Source of the DNA: Lachnospiraceae bacterium
GTDB lineage: Bacteria; Bacillota; Clostridia; Lachnospirales; Lachnospiraceae
Direction of reading: 5' to 3'
Assembly: GCA_910575475.1 (NCBI GenBank)
Contig: CAJTGD010000001.1
Location: 186,001 to 250,000, forward strand
DNA: 64,000 nucleotides
Within the stretch, counting starts at the first letter, position 1, and each line of letters begins with the position of its first letter. Positions 8,256 through 17,170 of the stretch are shown one piece after another. The notes beneath the pieces are model-generated. The model saw only the letters and a program-made list of their open reading frames with translations, was not told where the DNA came from and did not search any database. A program made the translations under genes and the position numbers.

Positions 8256-10091
8256 ATGAAGACCAAACGAGAAGATGTAAGAAATATTGCGATCATCGCT
8301 CATGTAGACCACGGCAAGACAACCCTGGTGGATGAGCTTTTAAAACAGAGCGGCGTATTCCGTGAAAATCAGGAAGTAGCGGAGCGTGTCATGGATTCCA
8401 ACGATATCGAGCGGGAACGCGGCATCACGATCCTGTCCAAGAACACCGCCGTATTTTACAAGGGCACCAAGATCAATATCATCGACACCCCGGGGCACGC
8501 GGATTTCGGCGGTGAGGTGGAGCGTGTGCTCAAGATGGTCAACGGCGTCATCCTTGTAGTGGATGCCTTCGAGGGCGCCATGCCGCAGACCAAATTCGTA
8601 CTGCGAAAGGCATTAGAGCTGGATCTTCCGGTCATCGTGTGCATCAACAAGATCGACCGTCCCGAAGCCCGCCCGGATGAGGTGATCGATGAAGTCCTGG
8701 AGCTGTTCATGGATCTGGACGCCTCCGACGAACAGCTGGAATGCCCCTTCGTCTACGCTTCCGCAAAGGCAGGCGTGGCCGTGCTGGATCTGACGGACGA
8801 GGAAAAGAACATGGAACCGCTGTTCGAGACGATCCTGAATTATATCCCGGCTCCGGAGGGCGATCCCGACGCGCCCACTCAGGTCCTGATCAGCACCATT
8901 GACTACAATGAATACGTGGGCCGCATCGGCGTGGGCAAGGTGGACAACGGCACCATCTCCGTGAATCAGGAGGTGCTCCTGATGAACCACCATGACCCGG
9001 ACAAGCAGCAGAAGGTCAAGATCAGCAAGCTCTATGAATTTGACGGACTGAATAAGGTGGATGTAAAGGAAGCAGGCATCGGTTCCATCGTTGCCATCTC
9101 CGGCATCTCCGACATTTCCATCGGAGATACCCTGTGCTCCCCGGAGAATCCGACCCCCATCCCGTTCCAGAAGATTTCCGAGCCTACGATCTCCATGCAG
9201 TTCATCGTCAACGACAGCCCCTTCGCCGGACAGGAGGGTAAATTTGTCACCTCCCGGCATATCCGCGACCGTCTGTTCCGGGAGTTGAACACCGATGTCA
9301 GCCTCCGGGTGGAGGAGACGGAAAACGCGGACAACTATAAGGTTTCCGGACGCGGGGAACTCCATCTGTCCGTACTGATCGAGAATATGCGCCGGGAGGG
9401 CTATGAATTTGCGGTCAGCAAGGCCGAGGTGCTGTACAAGACCGATGAAAACGGGAAAAAACTGGAGCCCATGGAAGCCGCGTTCGTAGATGTCCCCGAC
9501 GAATTTACCGGCACCGTCATTGACAAGCTCAGCCAGCGGAAAGGGGAGCTGCAGGGCATGAACAGCATCGGCAGCGGATATACCCGTCTGGAATTTTCCA
9601 TCCCGGCCCGGGGGCTGATCGGATACCGGGGCGAATTTCTGACCGATACCAAGGGAAATGGAATTCTGAACACCAGCTTTGACGGCTATGCTCCATACAA
9701 AGGAGACATTCAGTACCGGAAGCAGGGTTCCCTGATCGCGTTTGAGACCGGCGAGTCCGTCACTTACGGACTATACAGCGCCCAGGAGCGGGGCACCCTG
9801 TTCATCGGCCCCGGCGAAAAGGTCTATTCCGGCATGGTGGTGGGGCAGAACGCGAAAACGGACGATATCGAGCTGAATGTCTGCAAGACCAAGCACCTGA
9901 CCAACACCCGGTCGTCCAGCGCGGATGAAGCACTCCGTCTGACCCCGCCTCATATCCTGAGTCTGGAGCAGGCACTGGATTTTATTGACACGGACGAGCT
10001 TCTGGAGGTCACTCCGAAGTCCCTGCGCATCCGGAAAAAGATCCTGGATTCCAGACTGCGCAAACGCAGCAATCAGAATCAACAGAAATAA
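8256..10091 (+). CDS. typA: Ribosome-associated GTPase TypA/BipA
   Basis: TypA is a translational GTPase acting on the ribosome, important for 50S maturation and for growth in cold or stress. The 611-residue protein has the G1 loop AHVDHGKTT near residue 15, G2 with RERGITI near 48, DTPGH near 74 and NKID near 128. EF-G-like domains II, III and V and the TypA-specific C-terminal domain follow. The start is ATG with an AAAGG ribosome site. It is separated by about 220 bp from the divergent ssb-like gene. Confidence 0.97.
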   Translation: MKTKREDVRNIAIIAHVDHGKTTLVDELLKQSGVFRENQEVAERVMDSNDIERERGITILSKNTAVFYKGTKINIIDTPGHADFGGEVERVLKMVNGVILVVDAFEGAMPQTKFVLRKALELDLPVIVCINKIDRPEARPDEVIDEVLELFMDLDASDEQLECPFVYASAKAGVAVLDLTDEEKNMEPLFETILNYIPAPEGDPDAPTQVLISTIDYNEYVGRIGVGKVDNGTISVNQEVLLMNHHDPDKQQKVKISKLYEFDGLNKVDVKEAGIGSIVAISGISDISIGDTLCSPENPTPIPFQKISEPTISMQFIVNDSPFAGQEGKFVTSRHIRDRLFRELNTDVSLRVEETENADNYKVSGRGELHLSVLIENMRREGYEFAVSKAEVLYKTDENGKKLEPMEAAFVDVPDEFTGTVIDKLSQRKGELQGMNSIGSGYTRLEFSIPARGLIGYRGEFLTDTKGNGILNTSFDGYAPYKGDIQYRKQGSLIAFETGESVTYGLYSAQERGTLFIGPGEKVYSGMVVGQNAKTDDIELNVCKTKHLTNTRSSSADEALRLTPPHILSLEQALDFIDTDELLEVTPKSLRIRKKILDSRLRKRSNQNQQK

Positions 10092-10161
10092 CGGGTCTGC
10101 CCCGCAGCCAGGCATACGGCAGGGTCAGAAAAATACAATCCGCAAAGGAGGCAGCCGGACA

Positions 10162-10773
10162 ATGAAAGAATATATGACTTTATTTTTAAAGCGTCTGACC
10201 AATCTTCTGGAGTACGTCATCGCACTGCTCCTGGCAGCCGGTATCCTGATCATGACTGTCCGGCTGATCCTGTCCTTCGGCAATCTGTCGGATTTTAACA
10301 AATATCCGAACTATGACGATCTGCTGACCACCTGCTTTAATCTGGCCATCGGGATCGAGATGGTGCGCATGCTCTATTTCCATTCCCCACAGACCATGTA
10401 TGAGGTTCTGCTTTTTGCCATCGCAAGGCAGATCATCATCGACCATTCCTCCCCGATCAACAGCCTGATCGGGGTGATCTCCATCGCCATCCTGTTTGCC
10501 ACCCGCAAGTTCCTGTTCGTGACCTTTGACGAGTCCGACAAGATTCTCTTCCGTGCCAGCCAGAAAGTGCGAAGCGTCAACCGGCTCATCCATCTCAATC
10601 TTCCCTATGAGGAGAACGAGACGCTGCGGGACATCCTTCTGAAAAAGCTGCGGGAAGAGGATACCTATCCGGGGGTCGGCGCATGCATCTACTTCCCGGA
10701 CTGCGCCCTGCGCATTGCCAAGATCACGGATGGGAAAATTACAAGAATTGAAGTGATTCGTTCTATACATTAA
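10162..10773 (+). CDS. PsiE-like integral membrane protein
   Basis: The protein is 203 residues. I chose the ATG at 10162 because AAAGGAGG lies just upstream. Four hydrophobic segments are visible (about 14-36, 58-72, 76-95 and 101-116), the layout of the phosphate-starvation-inducible PsiE family. A cytosolic C-terminal domain of about 70 residues (LRDILLKKLREEDTYPGVG onward) follows. The biochemical function of PsiE proteins is not known. It follows typA by 70 bp and may be co-transcribed with it. The family assignment is moderately sure. Confidence 0.6.
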   Translation: MKEYMTLFLKRLTNLLEYVIALLLAAGILIMTVRLILSFGNLSDFNKYPNYDDLLTTCFNLAIGIEMVRMLYFHSPQTMYEVLLFAIARQIIIDHSSPINSLIGVISIAILFATRKFLFVTFDESDKILFRASQKVRSVNRLIHLNLPYEENETLRDILLKKLREEDTYPGVGACIYFPDCALRIAKITDGKITRIEVIRSIH

Positions 10774-10792
10774 CTCCTTTTCATGTTATAAT
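10764..10792 (+). promoter_or_regulatory. hpf promoter
   Basis: TATACA (10764-10769), a 17-nt spacer and TATAAT (10787-10792) preceded by TGT make an extended -10 promoter. It overlaps the end of the PsiE-like gene and lies about 40 nt before the hpf start. Confidence 0.6.
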
Positions 10793-10829
10793 AGGGACAA
10801 GTCTAATATGAGTAAAGGAGTTGATCTGC

Positions 10830-11387
10830 ATGAAATTTATTATCAGTGGAAAAAACATCGAAGTAACACCCGGACTGAAAAGCACAATTGAACAAAAACT
10901 CGCAAAACTGGAAAGGTATTTCACTCCTGAAACCGAAATCATCGTAACGCTCAGTGTGGAGAAGGAACGGCAGAAGATCGAGGTCACGATCCCTGTGAAG
11001 GGCAATATCATTCGTTCCGAGCAGACAAGCAATGACATGTACGTATCCATTGACCTGGTAGAAGAGGTGATCGAGCGTCAGCTCCGTAAATATAAAAACA
11101 AGCTGGTCGCGCGCAGCCAGGGACATCCCACCGCTGCAGCCTCTCCAAGTAATTTTAAAAAGGAATTTTTCGAGTCCGAGGAAGACTCCGAAGAAGACGG
11201 CGAGATCCGGATCGTCCGTACCAAGAAGTTCGGGATCAAGCCTATGTTCCCCGAGGATGCCTGCATCCAGATGGAACTGCTCGGACATAATTTCTTCGTA
11301 TTCAGCAATGCGGAGACCGACGAGGTCAATGTAGTCTATAAGAGAAAAGACGGAGCCTTCGGCCTGATCGAGCCTGAGTTCCATTAA
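10830..11387 (+). CDS. hpf: Long-form ribosome hibernation promoting factor
   Basis: This 185-residue protein has an N-terminal S30AE/YfiA domain (about 1-97) and a C-terminal dimerisation domain (about 125-185, with a VRTKKFGIKPMFPEDA segment). Long HPF dimerises 70S ribosomes into inactive 100S particles in stationary phase. An acidic linker joins the domains. The ATG at 10830 has AAAGGAG 9 nt upstream; a TTG at 10821 directly abutting the ribosome site is less likely. It has its own extended -10 promoter and a strong terminator. Confidence 0.95.
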   Translation: MKFIISGKNIEVTPGLKSTIEQKLAKLERYFTPETEIIVTLSVEKERQKIEVTIPVKGNIIRSEQTSNDMYVSIDLVEEVIERQLRKYKNKLVARSQGHPTAAASPSNFKKEFFESEEDSEEDGEIRIVRTKKFGIKPMFPEDACIQMELLGHNFFVFSNAETDEVNVVYKRKDGAFGLIEPEFH

Positions 11388-11421
11388 TCCATTCTGAACC
11401 GCAGCAGCATAAAAGGCCAGT

Positions 11422-11457
11422 CCCCGGCAAGCGCATCACTTGCCGGGGGCTTTTTTT
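11422..11457 (+). terminator. Terminator after hpf
   Basis: A perfect 10-bp GC-rich stem (11422-11431 with 11439-11448, loop 7 nt) is followed by GC and seven T residues. Confidence 0.92.
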
Positions 11458-11490
11458 ATACGAGTATTGGGCACAGCAGGAACCTGAGAG

Positions 11491-11524
11491 AAAAGCTGCG
11501 TATCCTGGAGATCATCTGCGCAGC
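11491..11524 (-). terminator. Possible terminator after yigZ
   Basis: On the minus strand GCTGCG and CGCAGC arms (11519-11524 and 11495-11500) with an 18-nt loop are followed by TTTTCTCT. The stem is short and the loop long, so the call is tentative. Confidence 0.4.
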
Positions 11525-11549
11525 AGGCGTGTCTTTGGTCTGCAGTTCC

Positions 11550-12194
11550 TTAGAATATCATCGCCTCGCCTCCCTGATAAGCGAACCTGCATGCCCGTTC
11601 CCGCCGGACAGCAGCCTGAGCATTGGTCGCTTCCGTGACTGCCTCTATAAACACCTTCTCTTCCCCAGCCGCAACCAGAGTGGAAAGAGTCACCGCCTCC
11701 GCGTAATCCGCGTCAACCGTGGGCAGGCCGTGCTGAGCCAGAAGGTACTGCAGCTTTCCCAACCCGGAATAATCCGTCTCGATCTTCAATTCATACCCGT
11801 CTATCTTCGTGATCAGCGTACTTGCGGCAATCCCCGCCTGAGCCGACTGGGTATAGGCACGCACCAGACCGCCGGTTCCAAGCAGAGTTCCTCCGAAATA
11901 CCGGGTCACCACCACAAGGACATTTTTCAGGCCATGCCCCCGGATCACCTCCAGGATCGGCTTCCCGGCTGTCCCTCCCGGTTCTCCGTCGTCACTGAAC
12001 CGTTCCTGGACCTGTTCCTCTCCGATCACGTATGCCCAGCAGTGATGGCGCGCATCCCAGTACTGTTTCTTAATATTCCCCAGGATCTCCGCCGCCTCCT
12101 CTTCCGTTTCCACCGGAAACACTTCCCCGATAAAACGGGATTTTTTTTCTACGATCTCCCCTTTTCCGCCTTCATATACGGTACGGTAATCCAT
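11550..12194 (-). CDS. yigZ: YigZ/IMPACT family protein
   Basis: This 214-residue cytosolic protein is of the YigZ (UPF0029 plus DUF1949) family, whose biochemical role is unsettled. Family landmarks are KKSRFIGEV near residue 17, the HHCWAYVIG block near 49, FSDDGEPGGTAGKPIL near 65 and RYFGGTLLGTGGLVRAY near 97. I prefer the ATG at 12194 (MDYRTVYEGGKG). It begins one base after the aroF stop and is preceded by a GAGAGG ribosome site. An in-frame upstream start at 12218 would overlap aroF. The spacing implies translational coupling to aroF. Confidence 0.93.
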   Translation of the reverse strand: MDYRTVYEGGKGEIVEKKSRFIGEVFPVETEEEAAEILGNIKKQYWDARHHCWAYVIGEEQVQERFSDDGEPGGTAGKPILEVIRGHGLKNVLVVVTRYFGGTLLGTGGLVRAYTQSAQAGIAASTLITKIDGYELKIETDYSGLGKLQYLLAQHGLPTVDADYAEAVTLSTLVAAGEEKVFIEAVTEATNAQAAVRRERACRFAYQGGEAMIF

Positions 12195-12195
12195 C

Positions 12196-13230
12196 TCAAC
12201 ACCTCTCCGCAATCTCATACAGCAGCCGCTTGGAGTCCTCCCATCCCAGACAGGGATCCGTGATGGATCTGCCGTAAACGTGATTGCCGCAGCCGATATC
12301 CTGTCGTCCTTCCTCGATATAACTCTCGATCATCACGCCCTTCACCAGCCTGCGGATCTCCCGTGAATGCGCACGGCTGTGCAGCACCTCCTTCACGATC
12401 CGGATCTGCTCCTTATACCGCTTTCCGGAATTGGAATGGTTGGCGTCAATGATGCAGGCCGGGTTCGCCAGCTTCCTTTCCTGGTACATTTCCCATAGAC
12501 GTATCAGGTCTTCATAGTGGTAGTTGGGCAGGGTGCGACCATACTGGTTGACGCCGCCCCGCAGGATCACATGTGCGTAAGGGTTGCCGCTTGTGGTCGC
12601 GTCCCACCCGCGGTACAGGAAATTATGGCCGTGCTGCGCCGCCACCACCGAATTGAGCATGACGGAAAAATCTCCGCTGGTGGGGTTCTTCATCCCCACC
12701 GGGATCTCGATCCCGCTGGATACCAGGCGATGCTGCTGGTCCTCCACAGAGCGCGCACCCACAGCCACATAGGATAAAATATCGGACAGATAACGGTAGT
12801 TCTCCGAGTAGAGCATCTCATCCGCGACCGGAAGCCGGAACTGCTCCAGCACCCGCATATGCAGATGGCGGATCGCAACCAGGCCTGCCAGGAGGTTGGG
12901 CGCCTTCTCCGGATCCGGCTGGTGGAACATTCCCTTATATCCTTCTCCCGTAGTCCGCGGCTTATTGGTATAGACTCTCGGTACAATGATCACTTTCTCC
13001 CTGACGGCCTCCTGGACTGGCACCAGACGGCTGATATAATCGCATACAGCCTCCTCGTTGTCCGCCGAACATGGACCGATGATGACAATAAAACGGTCGC
13101 TCCTTCCGCTGATGGCATCCTGCAGCTCCCTGTCCTTCTCCTCCTTACATTTTGCCACCTCCGCAGACACCGGATACAGCTCCTTGATCTCCTTCGGTGT
13201 CGGCAGTTTCTTTTCCATAATAAAGCTCAT
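12196..13230 (-). CDS. aroF: DAHP synthase, type I
   Basis: 3-deoxy-7-phosphoheptulonate synthase condenses phosphoenolpyruvate with erythrose-4-phosphate, the first step to chorismate and aromatic amino acids. The protein is about 344 residues. Landmarks are IIGPCSADNEEAV, PRVYTNKPRTTGEGYKG, GARSVEDQQHR and IDANHSNSGKR. The ATG at 13230 has AGGAGG upstream; a start at 13287 would add residues not typical of the family. No T-box antiterminator or Trp/Tyr/Phe leader peptide was recognised upstream. I cannot tell which aromatic product, if any, inhibits it. Confidence 0.95.
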   Translation of the reverse strand: MSFIMEKKLPTPKEIKELYPVSAEVAKCKEEKDRELQDAISGRSDRFIVIIGPCSADNEEAVCDYISRLVPVQEAVREKVIIVPRVYTNKPRTTGEGYKGMFHQPDPEKAPNLLAGLVAIRHLHMRVLEQFRLPVADEMLYSENYRYLSDILSYVAVGARSVEDQQHRLVSSGIEIPVGMKNPTSGDFSVMLNSVVAAQHGHNFLYRGWDATTSGNPYAHVILRGGVNQYGRTLPNYHYEDLIRLWEMYQERKLANPACIIDANHSNSGKRYKEQIRIVKEVLHSRAHSREIRRLVKGVMIESYIEEGRQDIGCGNHVYGRSITDPCLGWEDSKRLLYEIAERC

Positions 13231-13292
13231 ACTCTCTTCCTCCTGAATATTGTAACCAATTTGCTTTTGCAGATTTTCATAAAACACTTTAA

Positions 13293-13378
13293 GCCGCTAA
13301 AGCGGCACGGCCAAAATAAATTCCAACTGTGCGGCTGGCGGCTTCAAAGCGCCTCCAGCCTATTCATTCAGTTGGAAT
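13293..13378 (-). repeat. Long hairpin between the PBP gene and aroF
   Basis: Outer arms of 10 bp (13320-13329 and 13369-13378) enclose a second GGCTGGCG/CGCC-CCAGCC stem. On the minus strand the structure ends in TTTATTTT, so it probably terminates the PBP gene. A second small stem (13293-13297 with 13302-13306, loop TAAA) follows closer to aroF and could act in the aroF leader. Confidence 0.6.
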
Positions 13379-13447
13379 ACATTTCACTATGCCAGTTTAA
13401 ATCGAAAATCGATACCGAGCAGCAGATTTGTCTGACACTCAATATAT

Positions 13448-16024
13448 TTATTCTGTTGAAGTACTGCCGCCTCCGGTATCTCCTCCGGATGACGGCGGAG
13501 TCACTGTCGAATTGCTTCCCCCGCCAGTCGTATTTCCTCCGCTAGATCCTCCGCTGGAATCACCGTCGCTTCCGCCGGTCGTTCCGTCTCCATCTCCGGA
13601 TGAAGTTCCATCTCCGTCATCTGCCGGCTTATCATCGTCTCCTCTGTCCTGCACAACGGGAGCTCTGTAGTGCCCTGAGCAGCTTACGGACGGAACCGTT
13701 CCCTCTGCAAAATATTCCGTAATGACACTGCCGCAGGTTGAGGTTGCCAGAAAGCCTGTCTGCTGGCATACCATTTTCTGCTGTACGGAAGGCGGCATGG
13801 TGAATTCCTGCCGCGGCAGGCCCTCGTGCACCCGGTTCATAATATTTTTCCAGAGCACTTCATGCCATACCTGATTATAGATATTTTCCATGGGCTTGGC
13901 GCAGTCGTATCCGCCCCATACGGAAGCAGTAAAGTACGGTGTATACGCGGCAAGCCACAGGTCACGGCTGTATTCTGACGTACCGGTCTTGCCTGCCACC
14001 GGCATATTGTACATCTGCGCCGCCGTACCCGTACCTCTGGTGATCACATCCTGCATGGCGCTGGTAAGCAGCGCCGCCGTAGAATCCTTGAGTACCTCAT
14101 GGCTGTCCTTAATCTCATTGTCCAGCAGTACATTGCCGTCATGATCCAGAACCTTGCTGTACAGGACTGGTTTGATATACGTACCATTGTTGGCAATGGT
14201 CGCATAGGCCGCTGTCAGCTCCAGATTCGTCACGCCAAGGGTCAGCCCGCCGAGGGCTGTAGGAAGCTGGACGTCCGTATAGTCCGGATACGCCGGATTA
14301 TCATAATTCACTACCGTGGTAAATCCAAAATTGATCAGATAATCATAGCCCAGCTGAGGCGTGATCGCCTGCAGGGTCTCCAGGGCGCATACATTCATGG
14401 AATGCAGGATGGCGTAGCGCACTGTCGCGCTGCCTATATAAACGTTGTCCCAGTTGTTCGCTTTCTTGTTCGGATCGTTGGGATATTGGAAAGGCCCCTT
14501 ATCCGGAATCTGGGTCGCCAGTGTATATCCTGCCGCGTCAAGGGCAGGCGCATATGCGGCCAGAGGCTTAAAGCAGGATCCGGGCTGCCGGGGGGAATCT
14601 GTCGCCCGGTTCAGGGAAAGGCTGGCCGTCTTCTGTCCTCTTCCTCCCACCACTGCCAGCACCTCGCCGGAATGCTGATCCATAAGCACTACAGAGGTCT
14701 GAGGCTGCGGCGTAACGTCTCTCCACTCATCCACCGAGTCGCCTTCCGCAATCCCCAATGTTCCTTTATATTCATTGATTGCCTGATCCACCTCTTCCGG
14801 AGAGGAAAAGAGCAACGGATATTCCCGCCCCCACGCGCCTCGCAGATACTCTTCCAGCATCTCCTTGCTGTAGTTCTCTCTGGTGCCGTCTGCACGGTTG
14901 ATCGTCAGGGCAAAATCCAGTCCGTATTCCGTACCGCCGGGGTAAACTGCATCATTGGCAACCTCCTCATCACAGATTGCCTGGATCCGCAGATCCTGGG
15001 TAGACGTAATATCCAGCCCGCCGCTGAGCACCGTATTATATGCCTGTGTCTCCGTATATCCCTTCCGCTCCTGCAGATCCTGAATAAGCTGCGTAAAAAG
15101 CTGATCGTTAAAATAGGAATAGGGCGTCGTATTCTGTACCGGCGGTGTCTGGACGATCCGCTCATAGACCGCATCCGTATCCGCCATCGCCTCATCATAT
15201 GCTGACTGAGTGATATAGTTCTGATCCAGCATATGGTCCAGTACATCCTCCCGGCGTCCCCGGTTGGCCTCCGGATGGAGGATCGGGTCATAACCGGACG
15301 GACTCTGTGTGATCCCGGCGATCAATGCGCTCTCAGAAAGTGTCAGCTCTGACACGTCCTTGCCGAAATAGCGCTCTGATGCGCTCTGTACCCCAAGACA
15401 GTTCTGCCCCAGGTTGATGGTATTCATATAGGCCTCGAGGATCTCATCCTTTGACATCTGCTTCTCAATCTCTACGGCAAGCAACTGCTCCTGAAGCTTT
15501 CGCTCCAGCCTGTCATAAAATGTTTTCTCTGCCATAAAGTCAATAAATACATTATTCTTAAGGAGCTGCTGGGTCAGCGTGCTGGCTCCTTCATCAAAAT
15601 TCCCCGACGTAATCCCCTTTACACCGGCTCGTATGATACCCTGAAGGTCGATTCCGTTGTGCTGGTAAAAACGCTCGTCCTCAATGGCGACAAATGCTTT
15701 ACCCAGATATTCCGGAATCTCGTCAATTGATTTATAGACACGGTTGGAACCTGACTGTAAAAATTCTTCGGTCTTCGTCCCGTCCTTTGCATGAACAACC
15801 GATATATAACCTGTCGGCTTGACCTGTGATGGTGTCACTGTAGGAGTTTTATCCAGGATCTTCTTTACAAAATAACCCACGCCTCCGACACCCACCATAG
15901 CAATAAGAAGGACGCAGATGATCAGGGCCTTGAAAAAACGCACCCCAACCCGCTTTTTCTGCATATTCTTTTTTGAGGAGATATCTTTTTTTCTCTTCTC
16001 CAGATGTTCTTTTCCGTAATTCAT
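13448..16024 (-). CDS. Class A penicillin-binding protein (PBP1A-like)
   Basis: A bifunctional peptidoglycan synthase of about 858 residues. A Lys/Arg-rich cytosolic tail is followed by one membrane anchor (about 33-55). The GT51 glycosyltransferase domain (about 85-260) has EDERFYQHNG near 114 and GASTLTQQLLKN. The transpeptidase domain (about 430-720) has SCFK near 483, SMN and KTGT near 679. The tail after about 790 is low-complexity Gly/Ser/Thr/Asp, likely a wall-spanning extension. The ATG at 16024 is chosen because AGGAGGG lies 7 nt upstream. An extended -10 promoter precedes it. Confidence 0.95.
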   Translation of the reverse strand: MNYGKEHLEKRKKDISSKKNMQKKRVGVRFFKALIICVLLIAMVGVGGVGYFVKKILDKTPTVTPSQVKPTGYISVVHAKDGTKTEEFLQSGSNRVYKSIDEIPEYLGKAFVAIEDERFYQHNGIDLQGIIRAGVKGITSGNFDEGASTLTQQLLKNNVFIDFMAEKTFYDRLERKLQEQLLAVEIEKQMSKDEILEAYMNTINLGQNCLGVQSASERYFGKDVSELTLSESALIAGITQSPSGYDPILHPEANRGRREDVLDHMLDQNYITQSAYDEAMADTDAVYERIVQTPPVQNTTPYSYFNDQLFTQLIQDLQERKGYTETQAYNTVLSGGLDITSTQDLRIQAICDEEVANDAVYPGGTEYGLDFALTINRADGTRENYSKEMLEEYLRGAWGREYPLLFSSPEEVDQAINEYKGTLGIAEGDSVDEWRDVTPQPQTSVVLMDQHSGEVLAVVGGRGQKTASLSLNRATDSPRQPGSCFKPLAAYAPALDAAGYTLATQIPDKGPFQYPNDPNKKANNWDNVYIGSATVRYAILHSMNVCALETLQAITPQLGYDYLINFGFTTVVNYDNPAYPDYTDVQLPTALGGLTLGVTNLELTAAYATIANNGTYIKPVLYSKVLDHDGNVLLDNEIKDSHEVLKDSTAALLTSAMQDVITRGTGTAAQMYNMPVAGKTGTSEYSRDLWLAAYTPYFTASVWGGYDCAKPMENIYNQVWHEVLWKNIMNRVHEGLPRQEFTMPPSVQQKMVCQQTGFLATSTCGSVITEYFAEGTVPSVSCSGHYRAPVVQDRGDDDKPADDGDGTSSGDGDGTTGGSDGDSSGGSSGGNTTGGGSNSTVTPPSSGGDTGGGSTSTE

Positions 16025-16066
16025 GAATCCTACCCTCCTTTTACATGCTGTTTCAGCGCAATTCAT

Positions 16067-16075
16067 ATTATACCA
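16067..16075 (-). promoter_or_regulatory. Extended -10 promoter for the PBP gene
   Basis: On the minus strand TGG-TATAAT (16067-16075) is a TGnTATAAT extended -10 element about 40 nt before the start codon. No good -35 is seen at 16-18 nt. Confidence 0.5.
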
Positions 16076-16179
16076 AATTTATTTTTCTAAATAAAGGAAA
16101 AAAATAAAAAGTTCATATATATCAGGAAATTTAAGAAAATCTTTCGAAATTACGCCTTTTTTTCATTCCCTCACATGCA

Positions 16180-16200
16180 GAAAACCTGCCATTGGCAGGT
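16180..16200 (-). terminator. Terminator after glcK
   Basis: ACCTGCC and GGCAGGT arms (16184-16190 and 16194-16200) with a 3-nt loop are followed on the minus strand by TTTT. This ends the uvrC-hprK-glcK unit. Confidence 0.65.
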
Positions 16201-16223
16201 CTTCTTCTGTATACAATGTCCGC

Positions 16224-17159
16224 TCAGGCATCCAGCATCATCTTTGCCGATCCGCAGATCCCGGCATCGTTGCCCAGTGTTGCCAGCTTAAATTCGATTT
16301 CCCGGTTTGCGAAGAATGCTTTTTCCCGGTAGGGCTTTTCGATAAACGGAATCAGGATCTCTCCTGCCTTGGATACTCCGCCGCCAATCACGATCACGGC
16401 CGGATCCGCGATCACGGCCAGGTTTATCAGGCCGGCGGCCAGATATTTTCCAAATTCCTCCGCCACATCGATGGCCACCGCATCCCCTGCCTTTACCGCG
16501 TCGAACACGTCCTTTGCCGTAACGCGTTCTTTTTTCAATACTGTTTCCCGGGTATCCCGCTCCAGACGCTTTTTCGCCAGCCGAACGATCCCGGTAGCGG
16601 ACGCGTACTGCTCCAGGCATCCGTGGTTTCCGCAGCCGCAGGTATCCGGTTCATCGTAATTCACACAGAGATGGCCCACCTCGCCGCCCGCGCCGTGTTC
16701 TCCTGTGATCACCCTTCCATTGATGATCACGCCGCCGCCGACTCCGGTGCCCAGGGTGATCATCACCATGTTCTTCTGTCCGGCTCCGCCGCCCTTCCAC
16801 ATCTCGCCGAGCGCGGCCACATTGGCGTCATTGCCGATGACAGAGGTGATGCCGGTCAGCTCTTCCAGCTCCCGCTTGACCTCCTTGTAGGTCCATCCCA
16901 GGTTGGCGCTTCCGTTGACAATGCCGTCTGCCGTCACCGGTGCGGGAACCCCCGCTCCGATCCCGATAATGTCCGTTTTTTCCAGTCCGTGCTCCTTCGT
17001 CTTCTCCAGAATGGAGGCCGCAATATCCGGCAGGATCTCCTTCCCCTCATCCTCGACCCGGGTTACGATCTCCCACTTGTCCAGGATATTGCCGTTCTCC
17101 TCAAATAACCCCATCTTTACCGTTGTTCCGCCGATATCTACTCCATAACAATACTTCAT
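16224..17159 (-). CDS. glcK: ROK-family glucokinase
   Basis: The enzyme phosphorylates glucose with ATP at the entry to glycolysis. The 311-residue protein has the DIGGTTVKMG phosphate-1 loop near residue 8, GNDANVAALGE near 108, LGTGVGGG near 135, and the ROK zinc motif CGCGNHGCLE near 179, with GEHGAGGEVGHL just before it. It follows hprK by 11 bp, so the carbon-control kinase and glucokinase are co-transcribed. ROK members can prefer other hexoses such as N-acetylmannosamine, but the sequence fits the Firmicute glucokinase branch. Confidence 0.92.
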   Translation of the reverse strand: MKYCYGVDIGGTTVKMGLFEENGNILDKWEIVTRVEDEGKEILPDIAASILEKTKEHGLEKTDIIGIGAGVPAPVTADGIVNGSANLGWTYKEVKRELEELTGITSVIGNDANVAALGEMWKGGGAGQKNMVMITLGTGVGGGVIINGRVITGEHGAGGEVGHLCVNYDEPDTCGCGNHGCLEQYASATGIVRLAKKRLERDTRETVLKKERVTAKDVFDAVKAGDAVAIDVAEEFGKYLAAGLINLAVIADPAVIVIGGGVSKAGEILIPFIEKPYREKAFFANREIEFKLATLGNDAGICGSAKMMLDA

Positions 17160-17170
17160 GACACGATCTC

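Noticed and set aside
13231..13447. T-box or Trp/Tyr/Phe leader before aroF
   Set aside because: No T-box specifier or TGGNACCGCG-like bulge and no leader peptide with aromatic codons was seen; the hairpins fit a terminator.
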